Numbered from the stretch's first letter, positions 1-64,000 are shown. The stretch: DNA of 64,000 nt from Lampris incognitus (GCF_029633865.1 NC_079224.1:20099967-20163966); one strand, 5' to 3'. Made by a program: numbers and translations. Notes: a model not told the origin generated them from the sequence alone.

Positions 1-1595
1 AGGACCTCAGGAAACTTCACTGATGATGTGTCCCAGTGCATCAGAGGATGTATCTTCGAGTCAAGTCATTTCCCATGATGCATCAGTGTATTTATTCTCA
101 ATTGGAGAATCAACCAAATAAGGCTGTGAAAATAAAAAAAGTCTTCCTACAGTCCATCACATTGTGTCTCAAATTGCAACCAGATGACTTGAGGCCCAAC
201 CCCATCAGCACTTTTGAAGTAATTGGCCACAAGAAACTCGTGATAGACCTGCTCATCATGGACAAGAACATCGGCCAATTAGACATAGTAGCCTGCGTTG
301 TGTTGCATGAAAACATTTACAGTCAGACAATGATGAGGTATGAAGTCACCCCATCTGGATTGGGCAGCGTTCGGTGGTAGCTAATTTCCTCCGGCATATA
401 TGCAGATTCTTTGTCATATCGTGATGGTTTACCGTGATGGTTTGCCAAGCGAAAAGTACTGCACCTCTAATTTATACAAACCAGTCTCATATGCATTTCA
501 TTACTGACAGTTTTTATTCCTTGCAGATTATACCTTGCAGATCATGTTCATGAGTGCACCCCTTACCAATATGCGGTCATCAGACATACAAGAACAGAAA
601 GTAATGGCACAAATCGAGAGACCTAATGAGCGTCTGTCTTTTTCAAAAGCCGTTGTGCTGAGACTTGTTCAGCCATTGTGCTGCAGACTGATATGCAGAA
701 TTAGAAGAAAACCATTTGGTCAAAGTTATCCCTTACTCTAAAACTCAAGACAACAGGATCCAAAGTAATTTCATTGTTGTTTTGATTGGGCCTGTTCTCT
801 GATTTACTGCCTTGGAGCAAACAGACAGAACAGAGTTCATACGCATGGGTTTCTTATCCCTAACTTAGAGGGCTTTGAGGTGTCGTTTAAACATGAGCCA
901 CACCGTATGAGGACATGTGTTTTCATCCACAGTCATCAAGGTTCTGCAACAGTACACGCCAGCATTGTGTTCATGCCAGTAATCTGTCCAGTTTTATTTA
1001 GACTGTTTAAAGTATATGATAAAGCCTATAATGATCTTGATTATTTCTGAAATTATTACATCTTTGACATAATCTGGGTCCTGGGGTATTATTTTGATTC
1101 AGATATATTATTTGGAATGAAAAAAGAGGTAAAAAAAAAAAAGCTGGTAATGGCACAGCTCTGACAGAGCAGTGTGTTCTCTGCAGCAGGTTAAGTTAGG
1201 AAACAGCATGAAGATGTGCAGGGAAGCATAGTCACAAATATAAAACAGTCCCTGGTTATACACTTACTTTAAAAAAATGCACAATCACTCCTGGCAACAA
1301 CAAAAAACAAACAAACAAACCAAAAAAAAGAAAAAAAGAAGAATTGCAGTAAACGTTAAAGCGGTGTGAATATTCCCCCATCAAGTGTGGCCTTTTATTT
1401 TTAGGCTGCTTTGCTCTTTGACTGCAACATTTCGGTGTTGACCTGAACCATACATACAGCAAAGCATCTTTAATATTTCAATCACACTGTAACTACCCTG
1501 CATGAAAAACCTTCTCTTTCAACACAGCTATTTTTTTTCTCTCTCAATGCATGTCCAAACGCCACTCAATGAAACGTTAAATTCTTCTCAACTAG
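1..1595. other. apbb1ip 5' intron or upstream sequence, no recognised gene
   Basis: No exon encoding the RIAM start was found here, so this is probably intron upstream of the exon at 1596. An open frame at 36-380 has no recognised domain on either strand and could be part of an old repeat. Short poly(A) runs occur near 1130 and 1290-1340. Confidence 0.5.
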
Positions 1596-11480
<9,885 letters not shown>

Positions 11481-11866
11481 CAAAGCCCCCCCCCACCCCC
11501 AACTCCTCATGAGAAAATAATCTTTCCCTGTTCTTCTCAAGCCCAATCTGTATGCCACCTCTAACCCCATCCACCCCCTAAACTCAGGATAAAATTCATC
11601 CTCCCACCATTTTTGCGGTTTGTCCACCTTTTACCTTGCTTGTGTACATGCTGCTGTTCAACCCCCATTACTATTTGTTATGGGGGTTGAACAGCAGTGC
11701 AGCGATGCTGTTGAGGGTTGAATGCGCCTCCTATCTTACCATGGCTGCATTTTTAATGACTTACAGACCGTCTATGCAGACTAAGTTCAGCTGAATTGTA
11801 AACCATGGTGCTTTGGCTTTTACAGTCCAGGATTTATGTGCAAAACATACACAGGTCTGACTGTTT

Positions 11867-12299
11867 TGCCCCCCCCCCTTTTTTTTCCTCTCCCCAATTG
11901 TACTCGGCCAATCACCCCACTCTTCTGAGCCGTCCCGGGTGCTGCTCCACCCCCTCTGCCGATCCGGGGAGGGCTGCAGACTACCACATGCCTCCTCCCG
12001 TACATGTGGAGTCACCAGCCACTTCTTTTCACCTGACAGTGAGGAGTTTCACCAGGTGGACGTAGCATGTGGGAGGATCACGCTATTTCTTACAGTTCCC
12101 CCTCCCTCCCCCCGAACAGGTGCCCTGACTGACCAGAGGAGGCGCTAGTGCAGCGACCAGGTCCGGCTTCCCACCCGCAGACACGGCCAATTGTGTCTGT
12201 AGGGACTCCCGACCAAGCCTGAGGTAACACGGGGATTCGAACCGGCGATCCCCGAGTTGGTAGGCAACGGAATAGACCGCTACGCCACCTGGACGCCAC
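11867..12299 (-). repeat. tRNA-derived SINE, copy 4, with 23-bp target-site duplication
   Basis: Full-length reversed copy, downstream of the apbb1ip stop. A 23-bp direct repeat with one mismatch flanks it at 11844-11866 and 12300-12322 (core GTCTGACTGTTT). Confidence 0.93.
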
Positions 12300-13384
12300 A
12301 ACATACACACGTCTGACTGTTTCAACAAATCTTTGATTTAACAGATCTTATAATCGCTGCAGTTTCCGAGTGCAGCACTTTTGCTTTGGCCTGACTTGTG
12401 TCATGTTGTGATGCAGCAAACGGTCACAACATGAATAGACATTATTATTTATTCTGACGTATGAAGGGCGTTATGCACTTGTAATTTGTCTTGACATCTG
12501 GAAGGACACATTCCCTTCAGAGAAGATCATGGATAAATGCTGAGGTCATGTAGAGCATCTCAATCAGACCAATTCTGGAGATGAAAACTTTATTTTTTCC
12601 CATCTAAACAAACAAACAAACAAAATAAGCCTTAACACATGTTGGGTGTATGGTTTCAATGAGCTGTTTATTACAAAAGGACTGTACATAAATTTCCATG
12701 AACACGTACAGTATGTACAAACCGAGAGGAGAGAAGACAAATATCGGACTCTGTTCCAATGAACATTTAAGTTACAGGTTGTGTTGTTGTTTTTATTTTT
12801 TGTTTTTTATTATTATTTTTTTTAATGCTTCATTGTAAGAAAATTCACAACAGAGAAAGGCGCCTTCAGCTGCGATGCCCTGAAACGCTAAACGTTGAGT
12901 GGTAAACATTACACAGTTCTGCATGTCAGCGCTTGTCTTGCAATTTCTCTTGGAAAAAAAACAATAAATAAATTAATCCACATACGACTGTGAGCAAAAC
13001 CCCTCCACAGCAGTGTCAGACAAAGAGACCTTAAGAAACAACTCAGATGCAAAGCTAAAAATGCCTCAGGTAAAAAAAAAAAAAAGGTTGTTTCCTTACA
13101 GACAAATTGAGCTGCGATGATGGAAAAAAACATACAATCAGCAATGCATCGAGAAATCATTCACGACTATAAATCATTCACTGTTCAGTAGCAAGTGAAA
13201 CGTATTCATCTGTAGGATGCTCTGATGCATGGAGGATGAATGAACACTGCTCATACTGAGTAGCTCCGCATCCTGTCGTCTTGCACACGAGCCTGCATCG
13301 AAACCTCATACTCGAGAACTCTGGGTCATAATATCCACCTTTTAAATTTGTATTTGCATATATATATATATATATTTTTTTTTT

Positions 13385-13826
13385 TGGATGTTCCCCCTTT
13401 TCTCCCCAATTGTATCTGGCCAATTACCCCACTCTTCCGAGCCATCCCGGTCGCTGCTTCACCTCCTCTGCCGATCCGGGGAGGGCTGCAGACTACCGCG
13501 TGCCTCCTCCAATACATGTGGAGTCGCCAGCTGCTTTTTTTCACCTGACAGTGAGGAGTTTCGCCAGGAGGATGTAGCGCATGGGAGGATCACGGTATTA
13601 ACACCCCCAGTTCCCCCTCCCCCCACCTGAACAGGCGTCCCCGGCCGACCAGAGGAGGCGCTAGTGCGGCGACCAGGACACATACCCACATCCGGCTCCC
13701 CACCCGCAGACACAGCCAATTGCATCTGTAGGGACGCCAGACCAAGCCGGAGGTAACACAGGGATTCGAACCGCCAATCCCCGTGTTGGTAGGCAACGGA
13801 ATAGACCGCTACGCTACCTGGATGTG
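13385..13826 (-). repeat. tRNA-derived SINE, copy 5
   Basis: Full-length reversed copy. CCACCTTTT occurs at 13335-13343 and 13827-13835 and is a likely target-site duplication. A short TA run lies beside the tail. If abi1 has a long 3' UTR, this copy is inside it. Confidence 0.87.
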
Positions 13827-15059
13827 CCACCTTTTCTTCTTTTCAAAATATTTTTATCGAATTTTTTACCAACAGTGAACAGGGTTGGGCACACATATTC
13901 TACCTCCAGTTTCTCAAACGGCCAGCACATCAGCACCAAATATCAGGCCTTCCAAGTACGGCCCAGCGCTGACCACTCTAAGTGCCAAATCCCAAAGGCA
14001 GGAGTTTAACAATGCTAAAGGAAAGTCACCACCAGCATGTTCAGTATAGTACAGTGCTTTCTATTCTAATGCCAGCAATCATTCTGTGCTAGAAGGCGAT
14101 GCGTTTTGATGTCGGTGGATATGTAATCCTAGAAAGACACTCTTGAGATCATCACAACTCCAAAGTTTTTGGGGGGATTGCAGCTAACCAATCCCCCCCC
14201 TTTACGTAATCAGCTCTGCAAACCAAGAGTGCAGAAATCAAGACAATCTGTAATATCTGAATGACGCTGTGGCACCCCGTCATTCATATGCGGTGCAAAC
14301 CCCTTCACCGCTGCTGTACAGAGAGAAAGGATGTCAGTATAGGAGCCTATGAATCTAACGGTTGTACACTCAAGTGCCTAAAACGAACTGCTGAATTGCC
14401 TACATTCGCTATGATTTTTTAAAAAAAAGAGTGTGAGTAAGGTTACATTCAAAATTGAACGTTTACCCTAAGTTACAAAATCAGGAGACACAAACCCTTC
14501 GCTACATTTTTTTTTTTATGAGCAGACGATTTTTGACAGACTTGCACTTGTGTTGAGGTTGTTACGGCAGGTGATTATGGTTGTACTGAGCACCAAAGTT
14601 AAGCACCATACCAGTAACCACTGAAAGAGCAGAGGATCACCTGCCCTGTAAGTGTTTGAGTTAGTGGAGCTCGCAGATAAGATAGCTTGGATGCAACTCT
14701 GGCGTTGCGATCAGAGTCATAATTAAGACTAGAAAGTCGTCAAAAGTTGCTGACAACTCATCAGTGCAATTATTCCAACACTATGGAGATCATGACATTA
14801 TGAAAAAAAAACACACACACAGTAATCGCTTCTTCCTCTTCTTCACATTTGAAGCAGGACGCAGCTCTGCTACAGTAGCTGGACAGCATAATAAAATATA
14901 ATAGTGATGATGAAGTTGTCCATCCATCCGTTTTGTTTGCCAAGGGGCGGGGGGGGGGGAGCTGCAGCCTTTCCCTGCAAACTTTTAGGCACAAGACAGG
15001 GAGACAACTTGGGACAGGTCGTCAGTCCGCCGCAGGGCCAATCGCTCAAGCTCTTCACT

Positions 15060-15280
15060 CATACCTGCTGGCAATTTAGAGTCTCCAATTCAGCTGGCAT
15101 GCATGCAAGTCTTTGGACTATGGGGGGAAACCGGTGTAACCAGGGTACCAAGGAAAAACCCACATAACAAAGGAAGGATCGTGCAATCGCCACACCGAGG
15201 GGCCAAGGGGTGGGGGGTGGGGGGACACAACCTGGGACCCCCATGCTGTGAGGCAAGAGTACTAACCAGAAAATGTAATG
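15060..15280 (-). repeat. decayed SINE/L2-tail repeat
   Basis: Degenerate match to the repeats at 18828-19150 and 53361-53737: CAATTTAGAGTCTCCAATTC, CTTTGGACTATGGGGGGAAA and a closing GTGAGGCAAGAGTACTAACC. It is much older than those copies. Confidence 0.6.
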
Positions 15281-16563
15281 TTGTCCATCACAAAACAAAA
15301 AAAGAAAAAAGTTAATGTGCGATTTCCTGGCCAACCTTGACCTACAACACAGCCATGTGCTGTGCTGAAACCGGTATAAAAAAAAGGAAACCGGATTTAA
15401 ACCCCATCCGATCTCGGCACCGCCCACGCGTCCCATTGACCACTCTCACTGACGCTGATGGAAACTCACAGGTGAAACACATTACTGACAGTTATACTGG
15501 CGGCTTCTCACGTTACAGTATATATACAAGTTATAGAAACAGAAAGAAACTCCACCAGGAAGAAACAACTAAAAACGGTTCATATCTTCTTCTTTTTTTT
15601 AGTAATGCATTCTATATATTCAGTATCTCCTTTTTTTTCCTTTTTTTTAACTCCCTTTGGTTCCCACCCACCTTGTCCCCATTTCCTCCTGCTTTCCCCA
15701 CCCACACATAGTGTAATAAATAGATATCTCAGGGTTTGTTGCCCCCCACCCATCAAACATCTGTGATTTGGACACCGACAACGTCAAACATTCGGTTGTG
15801 TCCTAATGCACTTGTTGATGTTGGTTTGTCCTTTTTTAGCTCTTTTTTTTAATGAAGTAAGATGGATTATTTGTTCTTTTTCATGGAGGAGGGGGGGGTC
15901 TTTTGGGGTGTGGCTACTTAGTCTGCTGGCCTACAATGTAAGTAAAGGAACACAAAAAGTAGCAACGAAAAGTCCCATATGCAGTTATCTTTTGAATGTC
16001 ACACCGAATCTGACCAGCGATGGGTTCAAACCACCGCGGGGCCTCATTCAAGGCCTCGCTGATTGTAAAGACGTGAGCTGACTTCATATCAATCCTAATT
16101 CATTTTCAACGGACATCTCCATTCCAGTTGTCTGCTGAAACGGGCCGAACCCATCTCAATACAACCAGTAATCCCTTGTGAGTCGAAGGGCCCCCCGCAA
16201 ATTATGGCGAGGAACCGAACTCTCGGTGTTGTGAGAAGCGCTTCTTTTATGACACACCGGTAGAAAGAGGTCTTTGGCTTTGCCCTTTAAAACACAGTGT
16301 ACACCAACAGACCCTTCCAACCAAACCTCCAGCCCTAATCTCTATTTAGACCGTCCCGCTTTCTGTGACTCGTCGTTTTGGACCAGACCAAAAACCGTGG
16401 GAGAATACGCCCCGAAACAACCTTTTGTAAAACCCAAAGATTTTTGACATGGCACTTGATTCAAAACGGCAGATGTATTAATTGCTATCACTTGGTTGCA
16501 TGCTGCACGTCTCCACGGTTTTAGCTCTGTTCAAAAACGATGTGTTTTGTTTGTTTTTTTTCT

Positions 16564-57986
<41,423 letters not shown>

Positions 57987-58329
57987 TCACAACAACCCGC
58001 AAAAAAAAGGGAAATAAATAAATAAATCTCAGCCTCTTGAAAACGATGTCGACGATGATTGGTTTAGAAACCAACAGGATGACGCGGGGACCAGTAAGAT
58101 TTCATTGCGATGACATAAATTGCAGGGGGGAAAAATTAGGGTCTTTTTTTTAGGTTGAGCGAAGCGCACGGATGCGTCAAATTGTTCTCAGAAATATCAC
58201 CATCGTCAAGTTCATTTGTTTGTTTTCCCCCCTCACTTTTCTTTCATCGAAGACGTCCAAGTCCATGTTTCCCCACCGTTACATAATGATTATTAATCAT
58301 TATTACTTCTAGCACTACGGCTGCGAGCC

Positions 58330-58373
<44 letters not shown>

Positions 58374-58769
58374 ATAGGCCTACTGGCACTGGTGATCATA
58401 AACACAGTCATAATCATAATAACCTCATTATGATAGCTGCCGGTTAGAGATGTGAATCTCGGTACCCAATATTGGATGCTGTCTACATTATTGCCCCTTG
58501 GCAATGTCCCCCTATTGTTCAGTTATCCTTTAGTCATGAATAGAGAACTGTTCTGCAGGTCAGCTTTAGGTTTACATTTATCTCTGGTGCAGATATGGAT
58601 TTTTAACATTGCACCATTTTTTACATAATTCGCTGGATTAACCCTATATTCAGATAGGCTAGACCCACTTTATAGCATTAGTCATTAGAGCATCTTATCA
58701 CAAGACGGACATTTTATTTTGTGAGTACTGACAGCTCATAACAAAGACTTGATGGAATACTGATAATGT

Positions 58770-58894
58770 ATCACAGAAAGTTGAATCAGTTCATCTGCAC
58801 TCAACGTTTATTAAGATAAACGTGCATTTTGAGTGATGAAGCGTTTCTCTTAATAAACGTTGTGTCCAGATGAACTGATTCAACTTTCTGTGAT
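58770..58894. repeat. 125-bp foldback repeat
   Basis: ATCACAGAAAGTTGAATCAG at the left mirrors CTGATTCAACTTTCTGTGAT at the right. The arms extend about 54 bp each with few mismatches around a short centre. Non-coding, between abi1 and acbd5. Confidence 0.88.
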
Positions 58895-59310
58895 GTCATT
58901 ACCTGTTATTACCGAGCATGCATAAAGATACTACTATTGTAATAGACCATTTCTCTCCATTCTGAAGTTCACTGTTAAAAATCACTACAAGCTGTATAGA
59001 CATGCGAAATGTTATTACATTTCTATAGCCCACATGTGCTCTGGAAACTGTTAGATAACAAATACTTTGTATTACACACTAATTAGGTCACAGCATGTCT
59101 GTGGGTGTTATGTGGGCCTACCATAAAATCATCTACAGGCTAGTAGAAATTGCAGTATTAGAAGTACAAGTAAAAGTCAGTATCAGAATCATGTTTACTG
59201 GCCATGTAGGTTTGCACACACATGGAATTTGATTCCGGCTATGTGGCTCTCACAGTGTACTTAACATAGAATAACAACACAACAATCGTCAGATATATAC
59301 ACAAGGACTG

Positions 59311-59472
59311 ACCATCCATCCATCAATCCATCAATCCATCCATCCATCCGTCCATCCACTATCCAAACCGCTTACCCTGCTCTCAGGGTCGCGGGCATGC
59401 TGGAGCCTATCCCAGCAGTCATTGGGCGGCAGGCGGGGAGACACCCTGGACAGGCCGCCAGGCCATCACAGT
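59311..59472 (-). repeat. 5'-truncated UnaSINE/L2-type tail
   Basis: CATC repeats, then GCTTACCCTGCTCTCAGGGT and CCTATCCCAGCAGTCATTGG to GGCCATCACAG match the 3' half of the SINE at 53361-53737 in reverse. ACTGAC just before and just after is a short candidate duplication. Confidence 0.8.
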
Positions 59473-60389
59473 ACTGACTATATACAGGTGAAATAAGAGG
59501 CTATAATGTGCAATGGTGCAGAGAATATATCAGTAGTAGTTGTAGTATAAAATCATCTACAGGCTGTTGGACAAAATTGAAATTATATCTAGACGATCAA
59601 AGTTGGCATACTTCTTCAATTACAGCACCAAAAGGCTATGTTAACGATAGGACCGATAGACCCTGATAAGCCTGTATTTTTGTTACAATCCCACTGCATG
59701 CACGTCACGGTAAATGTTGTCTTATACAACTTAAAAAAAGATTTGAATAATTATCCATATTTATGTTTATTTGCCACAGAGAGGGAACCATAGACAGAAC
59801 TTTATTTCTCATGATCAACCATAATCCTGGAACACATCTATTTCAGTGACCAGTAGGCCCAATTAAAACTACATTACCCAGACATAGTTAAAGCTATAAT
59901 CTCGCGTGAAGATGATTTGTGGGAGTTGGAGGAATGAGCAACAAATTGTAGCGCACGCTGAAGCTCAGACGTCGTTCTCTGTGACTACAGTTCCCTAACA
60001 GAGCCGATAATGATGTGTGAACCGTCCGGCTCATCCTTGACCGAATTTGAGACTGGCTTAATGAACATTACCGACACGGTGAGATGAAAATAATTGCACT
60101 TTCAGCCATGCGCTTTATCGACGGCCCCTCACATATCTACGATAGATGAAAGCCAGATTCCGCTTTAGAGGATCTGTCACAGACGAACACGGCGGGACGC
60201 GCAGTGTTTCGTCTGTTTCCGGTGTGCAAAAACTATATCATTAGCTGCAAGTAGAGATTAACGAAGCGTGCCGAGGTGTTCCGTCACTGAAAAAGGGCAG
60301 GGTTTTAACCTTGACGTTAAAAATAGTTGCTACGAATTTGTTTGAAAAGATGTGAAGCTTCTCCCTTTTTATCCTTGTTGGGATTGAGC

Positions 60390-60471
60390 ATGGCGGAGGA
60401 GGAGGACAAATCCAGCCTAGAGGCAAAATTTGATGCCGCAGTTAGAGTGATCCGGAGTTTGCCTGAGGATG
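60390..60471 (+). CDS. acbd5: acbd5 exon 1 (start codon)
   Basis: The start is ATGG in context GAGCATGG. The 27 codons read [20 protein letters not shown] then IRSLPED, before the donor GTAATG. The first ACB helix begins about residue 8. Confidence 0.93.
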
Positions 60472-63219
60472 GTAATGTATATTCTATTCTATTCTATTCT
60501 GTTCTATTCTATGTGTGTGTTAGTTGGAAAAATGTGATGGGATTTAATCTCAAGATTACGTCTTTGGTTTTTATCTTCAACATTGTATGTGTAATACATT
60601 ATGATTGATATGTAAACAATCTAGGATACCAAATACCAGCACGAGTGGCCTACATAGTGAGCATTCAAGCTTGTCGTTCTCCCTTGGCTGATACTCTGTT
60701 AATACACTGCTGGGACAAGAGCTTATTAGGAGATTTGACTCATATCCCAAGTATAAGAACTCTCAATAGGTAACATATGTGTAGTTTATGGTGTTTTCAT
60801 CTGAACAGTCTGCGTTGCCTCATCCATTTGGGTCCTAAAGATGAAGCAAAAATAACAATATGTGGTTTGTTTGTTTTTAGAGTATCTCTTCATGTGACAA
60901 TACAAACATGTGATGGTGTCCATCCCAGTTATTATGTCTGCGTCTCAATCCCTCTGACATTTCAGGTCCTTACCAGCCATCTGATGACATGATGCTGATG
61001 TTCTATAGTTACTACAAACAGGCCACCTTGGGACCATGCAACATCCCCAGACCAGCTGGCTTCTGGGACTCTCGTGGAAAAGCTAAATGGTAATTGTTGA
61101 TATGGTATATTCACTCATGAATCATTGTTATATTCCACAACTCTTACATCTCCATTTCAGTGAGTGGCTATGCCAAAGACAGAGAGAGGGTTTGGTGTAA
61201 AATGTTTCTGCAACAAGACCACTTCAACAATCACTTCAAAGTGGGCTTAAAGCAGGCTCCCCTTTCAAACATTTATAAGCAAAGGGACTATAAAAGTAGT
61301 CAGAGATAAACAAAAAATCAGTCCAAAAGAGGGATTATGTGTTAAACCAGAGCCAGGGAATGACTAGAGGTGCACGGTACCAGGGTATTGTTTCTTTGTT
61401 ACATTTTTTAAAAATTAACACAAAACAGAAGACCTTTGCTACCAAACCCAAAGTGCCAGTCCTTTTTAGTGAATTTGAGCTGTTGATGAAACAGAACCAG
61501 AGCCCCAAGTGTCAGAATGAAAGCTGAGAATCTAAAAACCACTTCATCAGCACAGTACGACCCTGTTCATGACCCGCCGTACTGTTAAACGTTTGATTTC
61601 TGAAGGTAGAATAAATGTGCCGATGTAATGGTTGCAGATTTAACACTTTTTGCATGTGTTTTACAACCCTAAGACTTGTTTAGACAAGCCTGCTGCACTT
61701 AGAGCTATAGAGAAGGGAGCCCTCTACAGTGGCTGCCACTGTCATTGCAGGTTTTTTATGATTTTGTGTTGCCAGGGATGCATGGAGTTCTTTGGGGAAT
61801 ATGACAAAGGAGGAGGCCATGAAGAATTATATTGAGGACATCCAGTTGGTAAGGCTTTCCAATAGAAATCAAGTCTGCCGATAAGCCGGCTAATAAACTT
61901 GGACCACTCAAACCTTTTTTTCCAATTTACTTTTAATTAAGTGACAAATGAAAAGAACACAGGCAACTCCATATTATTAATTTTCCTTCATGCTTCACCT
62001 GGACACAGGCCTTGCTGGAATCCAACCTTTTTGTCTGCATTTGAGGCTTACGCTTTATACAGTACACGGGAGATATACCTGTTGTGTTTTGTAAGACTAA
62101 TGCCACTGAGTATTTTAAGAGCAGAGCCAGTGAGTATTTCTACAGTCATAGGTTGAGGATGTCACTTATTGGAATGCAAAGCATGGTCATTTGGAATTTA
62201 TTAAAATAATATAAGGCTTCAGAGCTAGGCCTCCACCATGAAATACTCTTATGAAGACTACATTTTTTTTAACTGTTGTTCGCGTGATGCAACTTATTTC
62301 AACAAATCCAACTGCCATTATTTTAAAATAGCAAAACTTTATTTTTTTCCATAAAGTTCACAACTTTTGTTTGTTCACATTTTTGGCCTCATAGAAACTT
62401 TGGTGGAGGGGGGTTAATAGAATGCCCAGAAAGACAGTAAACAGTATTCATATCTGATCTTACCGCAATAGTTTAATCAAATTAACTTGCCTCATTAGGC
62501 CTGTGGCCTTGCATGTCAACTTTAAAAGCCTGACAGTCTCTTTTGCATGTGAGCGCTGCAGTCAGGCTTTGAATGTACTGAATGCAAGATACAGAGAAAG
62601 CATGCAAATACAAGTTAAGAAACATGCTCCTAGAAAGGCAGAATTATGCCAGAAATTTATTTTATCTTGATTTAACTGCTTCAGTGTGGTTAAATCTGGT
62701 AATAGATCTACTACAATCATGGTTGATTAACTACAATTTTATGTGATTTTTTTTTAAGTTGCAGAAATGAACTGAATGAGACCTTCCACAGCATTAAATG
62801 CTTTTATTTCCCGAACATTATACATGAATGACATTGGCTTCTATAAATTACAATTAGAGACCTCTAATCAACCGTAATTCTGATATGAACATTGGATAAC
62901 TGGTTAGCATCTACAACATATATTTTTATTACTTTATTTTCACTTACTAACTGCACATTTTTATATAAATTCTGCACATTATATAATATATTAGATAACC
63001 ATTTGGCCACTCTATTGTAAGCACACAAGGTTTTTTTTTAAACAGTTGTTCTTTATATGGGTTGTTAGATTTTGGAGACCATTCCGGTCTCAGAGGAAGT
63101 GTCAGACCTGGTGGAGAAACTCGATAGCTTCTACACAGAGGTAGAGGGAGGAGGGGAAGAGGATGGAGAAAACGAGGTGGACAAGAAACCCTTCACAAGG
63201 CCTTTTGCAAGACAATCAG
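60390..63219 (+). CDS. acbd5: acbd5, acyl-CoA-binding domain protein 5; 3' partial, four exons in window
   Basis: ACBD5 is a C-tail-anchored peroxisomal protein that binds very-long-chain acyl-CoA and tethers peroxisomes to the ER through VAPB. Exons read here are 60390-60471, 60966-61089, 61776-61848 and 63069-63219. All have GT/AG borders and matching phases and encode 143 residues before the frame leaves the window. Residues about 8-100 are an ACB domain, with [46 protein letters not shown] and [14 protein letters not shown]; the YKQAT and KAKWDAW residues contact acyl-CoA in this family. The region after it ([20 protein letters not shown]) matches ACBD5 better than ACBD1 or ACBD6. ACBD4 is the closest relative and cannot be fully excluded, but human ABI1 and ACBD5 are close neighbours. 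The FFAT-like, coiled-coil and membrane segments lie beyond the window. Teleosts may have acbd5a and acbd5b; which one this is cannot be told. Confidence 0.92.
60966..61089 (+). CDS. acbd5: acbd5 exon 2 (acyl-CoA-binding core)
   Basis: The acceptor TTTCAG ends at 60965 and the donor GTAATT starts at 61090. It encodes [20 protein letters not shown] and [20 protein letters not shown], ending inside a Trp codon that the next exon completes. It carries the conserved Tyr-Lys pair of the ligand pocket. Confidence 0.96.
61776..61848 (+). CDS. acbd5: acbd5 exon 3 (end of ACB domain)
   Basis: The acceptor GCCAG ends at 61775 and the donor GTAAGG starts at 61849. It completes the split Trp codon and encodes [20 protein letters not shown] then DIQL, the last ACB helix. 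Confidence 0.95.
61849..63068 (+). other. acbd5 intron 3, no recognised feature
   Basis: AT-rich single-copy-looking sequence between two acbd5 exons. No exon, RNA gene or clear repeat is seen. Confidence 0.6.
63069..63219 (+). CDS. acbd5: acbd5 exon 4
   Basis: The acceptor GTTAG ends at 63068 and the donor GTACGT starts at 63220. It encodes [40 protein letters not shown] and [10 protein letters not shown]. The acidic stretch follows the ACB domain as in ACBD5; the exon ends one base into a codon. Confidence 0.9.
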
Positions 63220-63659
63220 GTACGTAACCAAAATATTCACTGTATTAGTTATTTCACAGAGAAAGGTAAGTCAAGCAAGAAAATACGGCCAAACTAAAAA
63301 ATACGGAATTGAGGATTAGGGCTGCAAAAGTGACATGTGTTACAATGAATTATTGTTGCTGCTGTTAATTCTCTTTGTCTTTCACGGAGAAGTTTTTTTG
63401 TCCCCCCTCCACCATTTTGCTTCTCTCACATGTTTTTTGTCATCAGATGGGTTGTTAACACAATTCAAAGAACCACTAATGGGAGGCAAGTGTTTGGTGT
63501 TATGGCTGCAGAACGCACAGTAGATGCCAAGCCTTGTGTTGAGCGCTTCAGTGGGAAAGCTTATCTCAGCCTGCTTCAAATCACTTTCACTGGCCTCATT
63601 AAGCAGACAATGGCAGATAGCTTAGTGAACACTGCCTTCACTTTAAATCAGAGGAGTGT

Positions 63660-64000
63660 TGGGGCATCTGGGTAGCATAGCAGTCTATTCTGTTGCCTAC
63701 CAAAATAGGGATTGCCGGTTCAAATCCCCGTGTTACCTCCGGCTTGATCGGGTGTCCCTACAGACACAATTGGCTGTGTCTGCAGGTGGGAAGCCGGATG
63801 TGGGTATGTGTCCTGGTTGCTGCACTAGCCCCTCCTCTGGTCAGTTGGGGCACCTGTTCAGAGGGGAGGGGGAACTGGGGGAAATAGTGTGATCCTCCCA
63901 CGCACTACATCCCCTTGGTGAAATGCCTCACTGTCAGGGGAAAAGAAGCGGCTGGTGACTCCACATGTATCAGAGGAGACGTGGTAGTCTGAAGCCCTCT
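63660..64000 (+). repeat. tRNA-derived SINE, copy 16, cut by window end
   Basis: Starts GGGGCATCTGGGTAGCATAG, with B-box-like GGTTCAAATCC and the family body to CATGTATCAGAGGAGACGTG, in the acbd5 intron after exon 4. The tail is outside the window. Confidence 0.9.

Larger units (their letters stand above)
12323..16563. other. region between apbb1ip and abi1 stops; likely abi1 3' UTR and intergenic DNA
   Basis: No coding exon is recognised, and no exon of pdss1, which lies between these genes in human. On the minus strand AATAAA-type signals occur near 12667 and 12589, allowing an abi1 3' UTR of up to about 4 kb. On the plus strand AATAAA occurs near 12963. UTR borders cannot be fixed without transcript data. 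The stretch holds SINE copy 5 (13385-13826) and a decayed repeat at 15060-15280. Confidence 0.5.

Noticed and set aside
36-380. 114-residue frame at the window start as a gene
   Set aside because: No recognised domain, no splice context linking it to apbb1ip, and a competing frame on the other strand; left as unassigned.
11481-16563. pdss1 exons between apbb1ip and abi1
   Set aside because: No frame shows polyprenyl synthase motifs such as DDxxD contexts; the region is SINEs and probable UTR.

Overview
The window is nuclear DNA from a ray-finned fish, almost certainly a teleost. Split genes with GT-AG introns, a conserved vertebrate gene neighbourhood, many tRNA-derived SINEs, Tc1/mariner and hAT DNA transposons, and long CA/GA/TA/TCTA microsatellites all point that way. 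Species cannot be read from the sequence. There are no prokaryotic genes and no CRISPR array; a 200-base N run at 39062-39261 marks an assembly gap.

Three protein-coding genes are recognised by reading exons, splice sites and phases directly. (1) apbb1ip (RIAM), plus strand: eleven coding exons from 1596 to 11480, with the 5' end outside the window; these cover the N-terminal region, RA domain, PH domain and a short proline-rich tail. (2) abi1 (Abl interactor 1), minus strand: eleven coding exons from 57872 down to 16564 give a complete 501-codon frame, including a 15-base microexon. (3) acbd5 (peroxisomal acyl-CoA-binding protein), plus strand: four 5' exons from 60390 to 63219, continuing past the window. 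apbb1ip and abi1 are tail-to-tail with about 5 kb between stop codons; abi1 and acbd5 are head-to-head with 2.5 kb between start codons. RIAM and ABI1 both act in actin control downstream of Rap1/Rac signalling; ACBD5 is a peroxisome-ER tether and lipid factor and is probably linked only by ancestral synteny.

The remaining DNA is mainly introns filled with mobile elements. One SINE family of about 430 bp has some 15 copies, many with readable target-site duplications. Three Tc1-like elements differ in catalytic spacing: an intact DD38E copy (20268-21885), an intact DD34E copy (35329-36908) and a decayed DD36E copy (49194-50411). A fourth (34120-35314) is a foldback derivative of the DD38E element with two arms of about 535 bp. 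A 382-bp near-perfect palindrome lies at 8583-8964. hAT-like elements carry nested insertions at 48695-50488 and 52998-53758.

The most unusual structure is at 25234-25658: two 160-bp direct repeats around a 105-bp core with a primer-binding site matching tRNA-Leu and a polypurine tract. This is the layout of a miniature LTR retrotransposon (TRIM), and its LTRs contain a tRNA-like segment with RNA polymerase III A-box and near B-box motifs.
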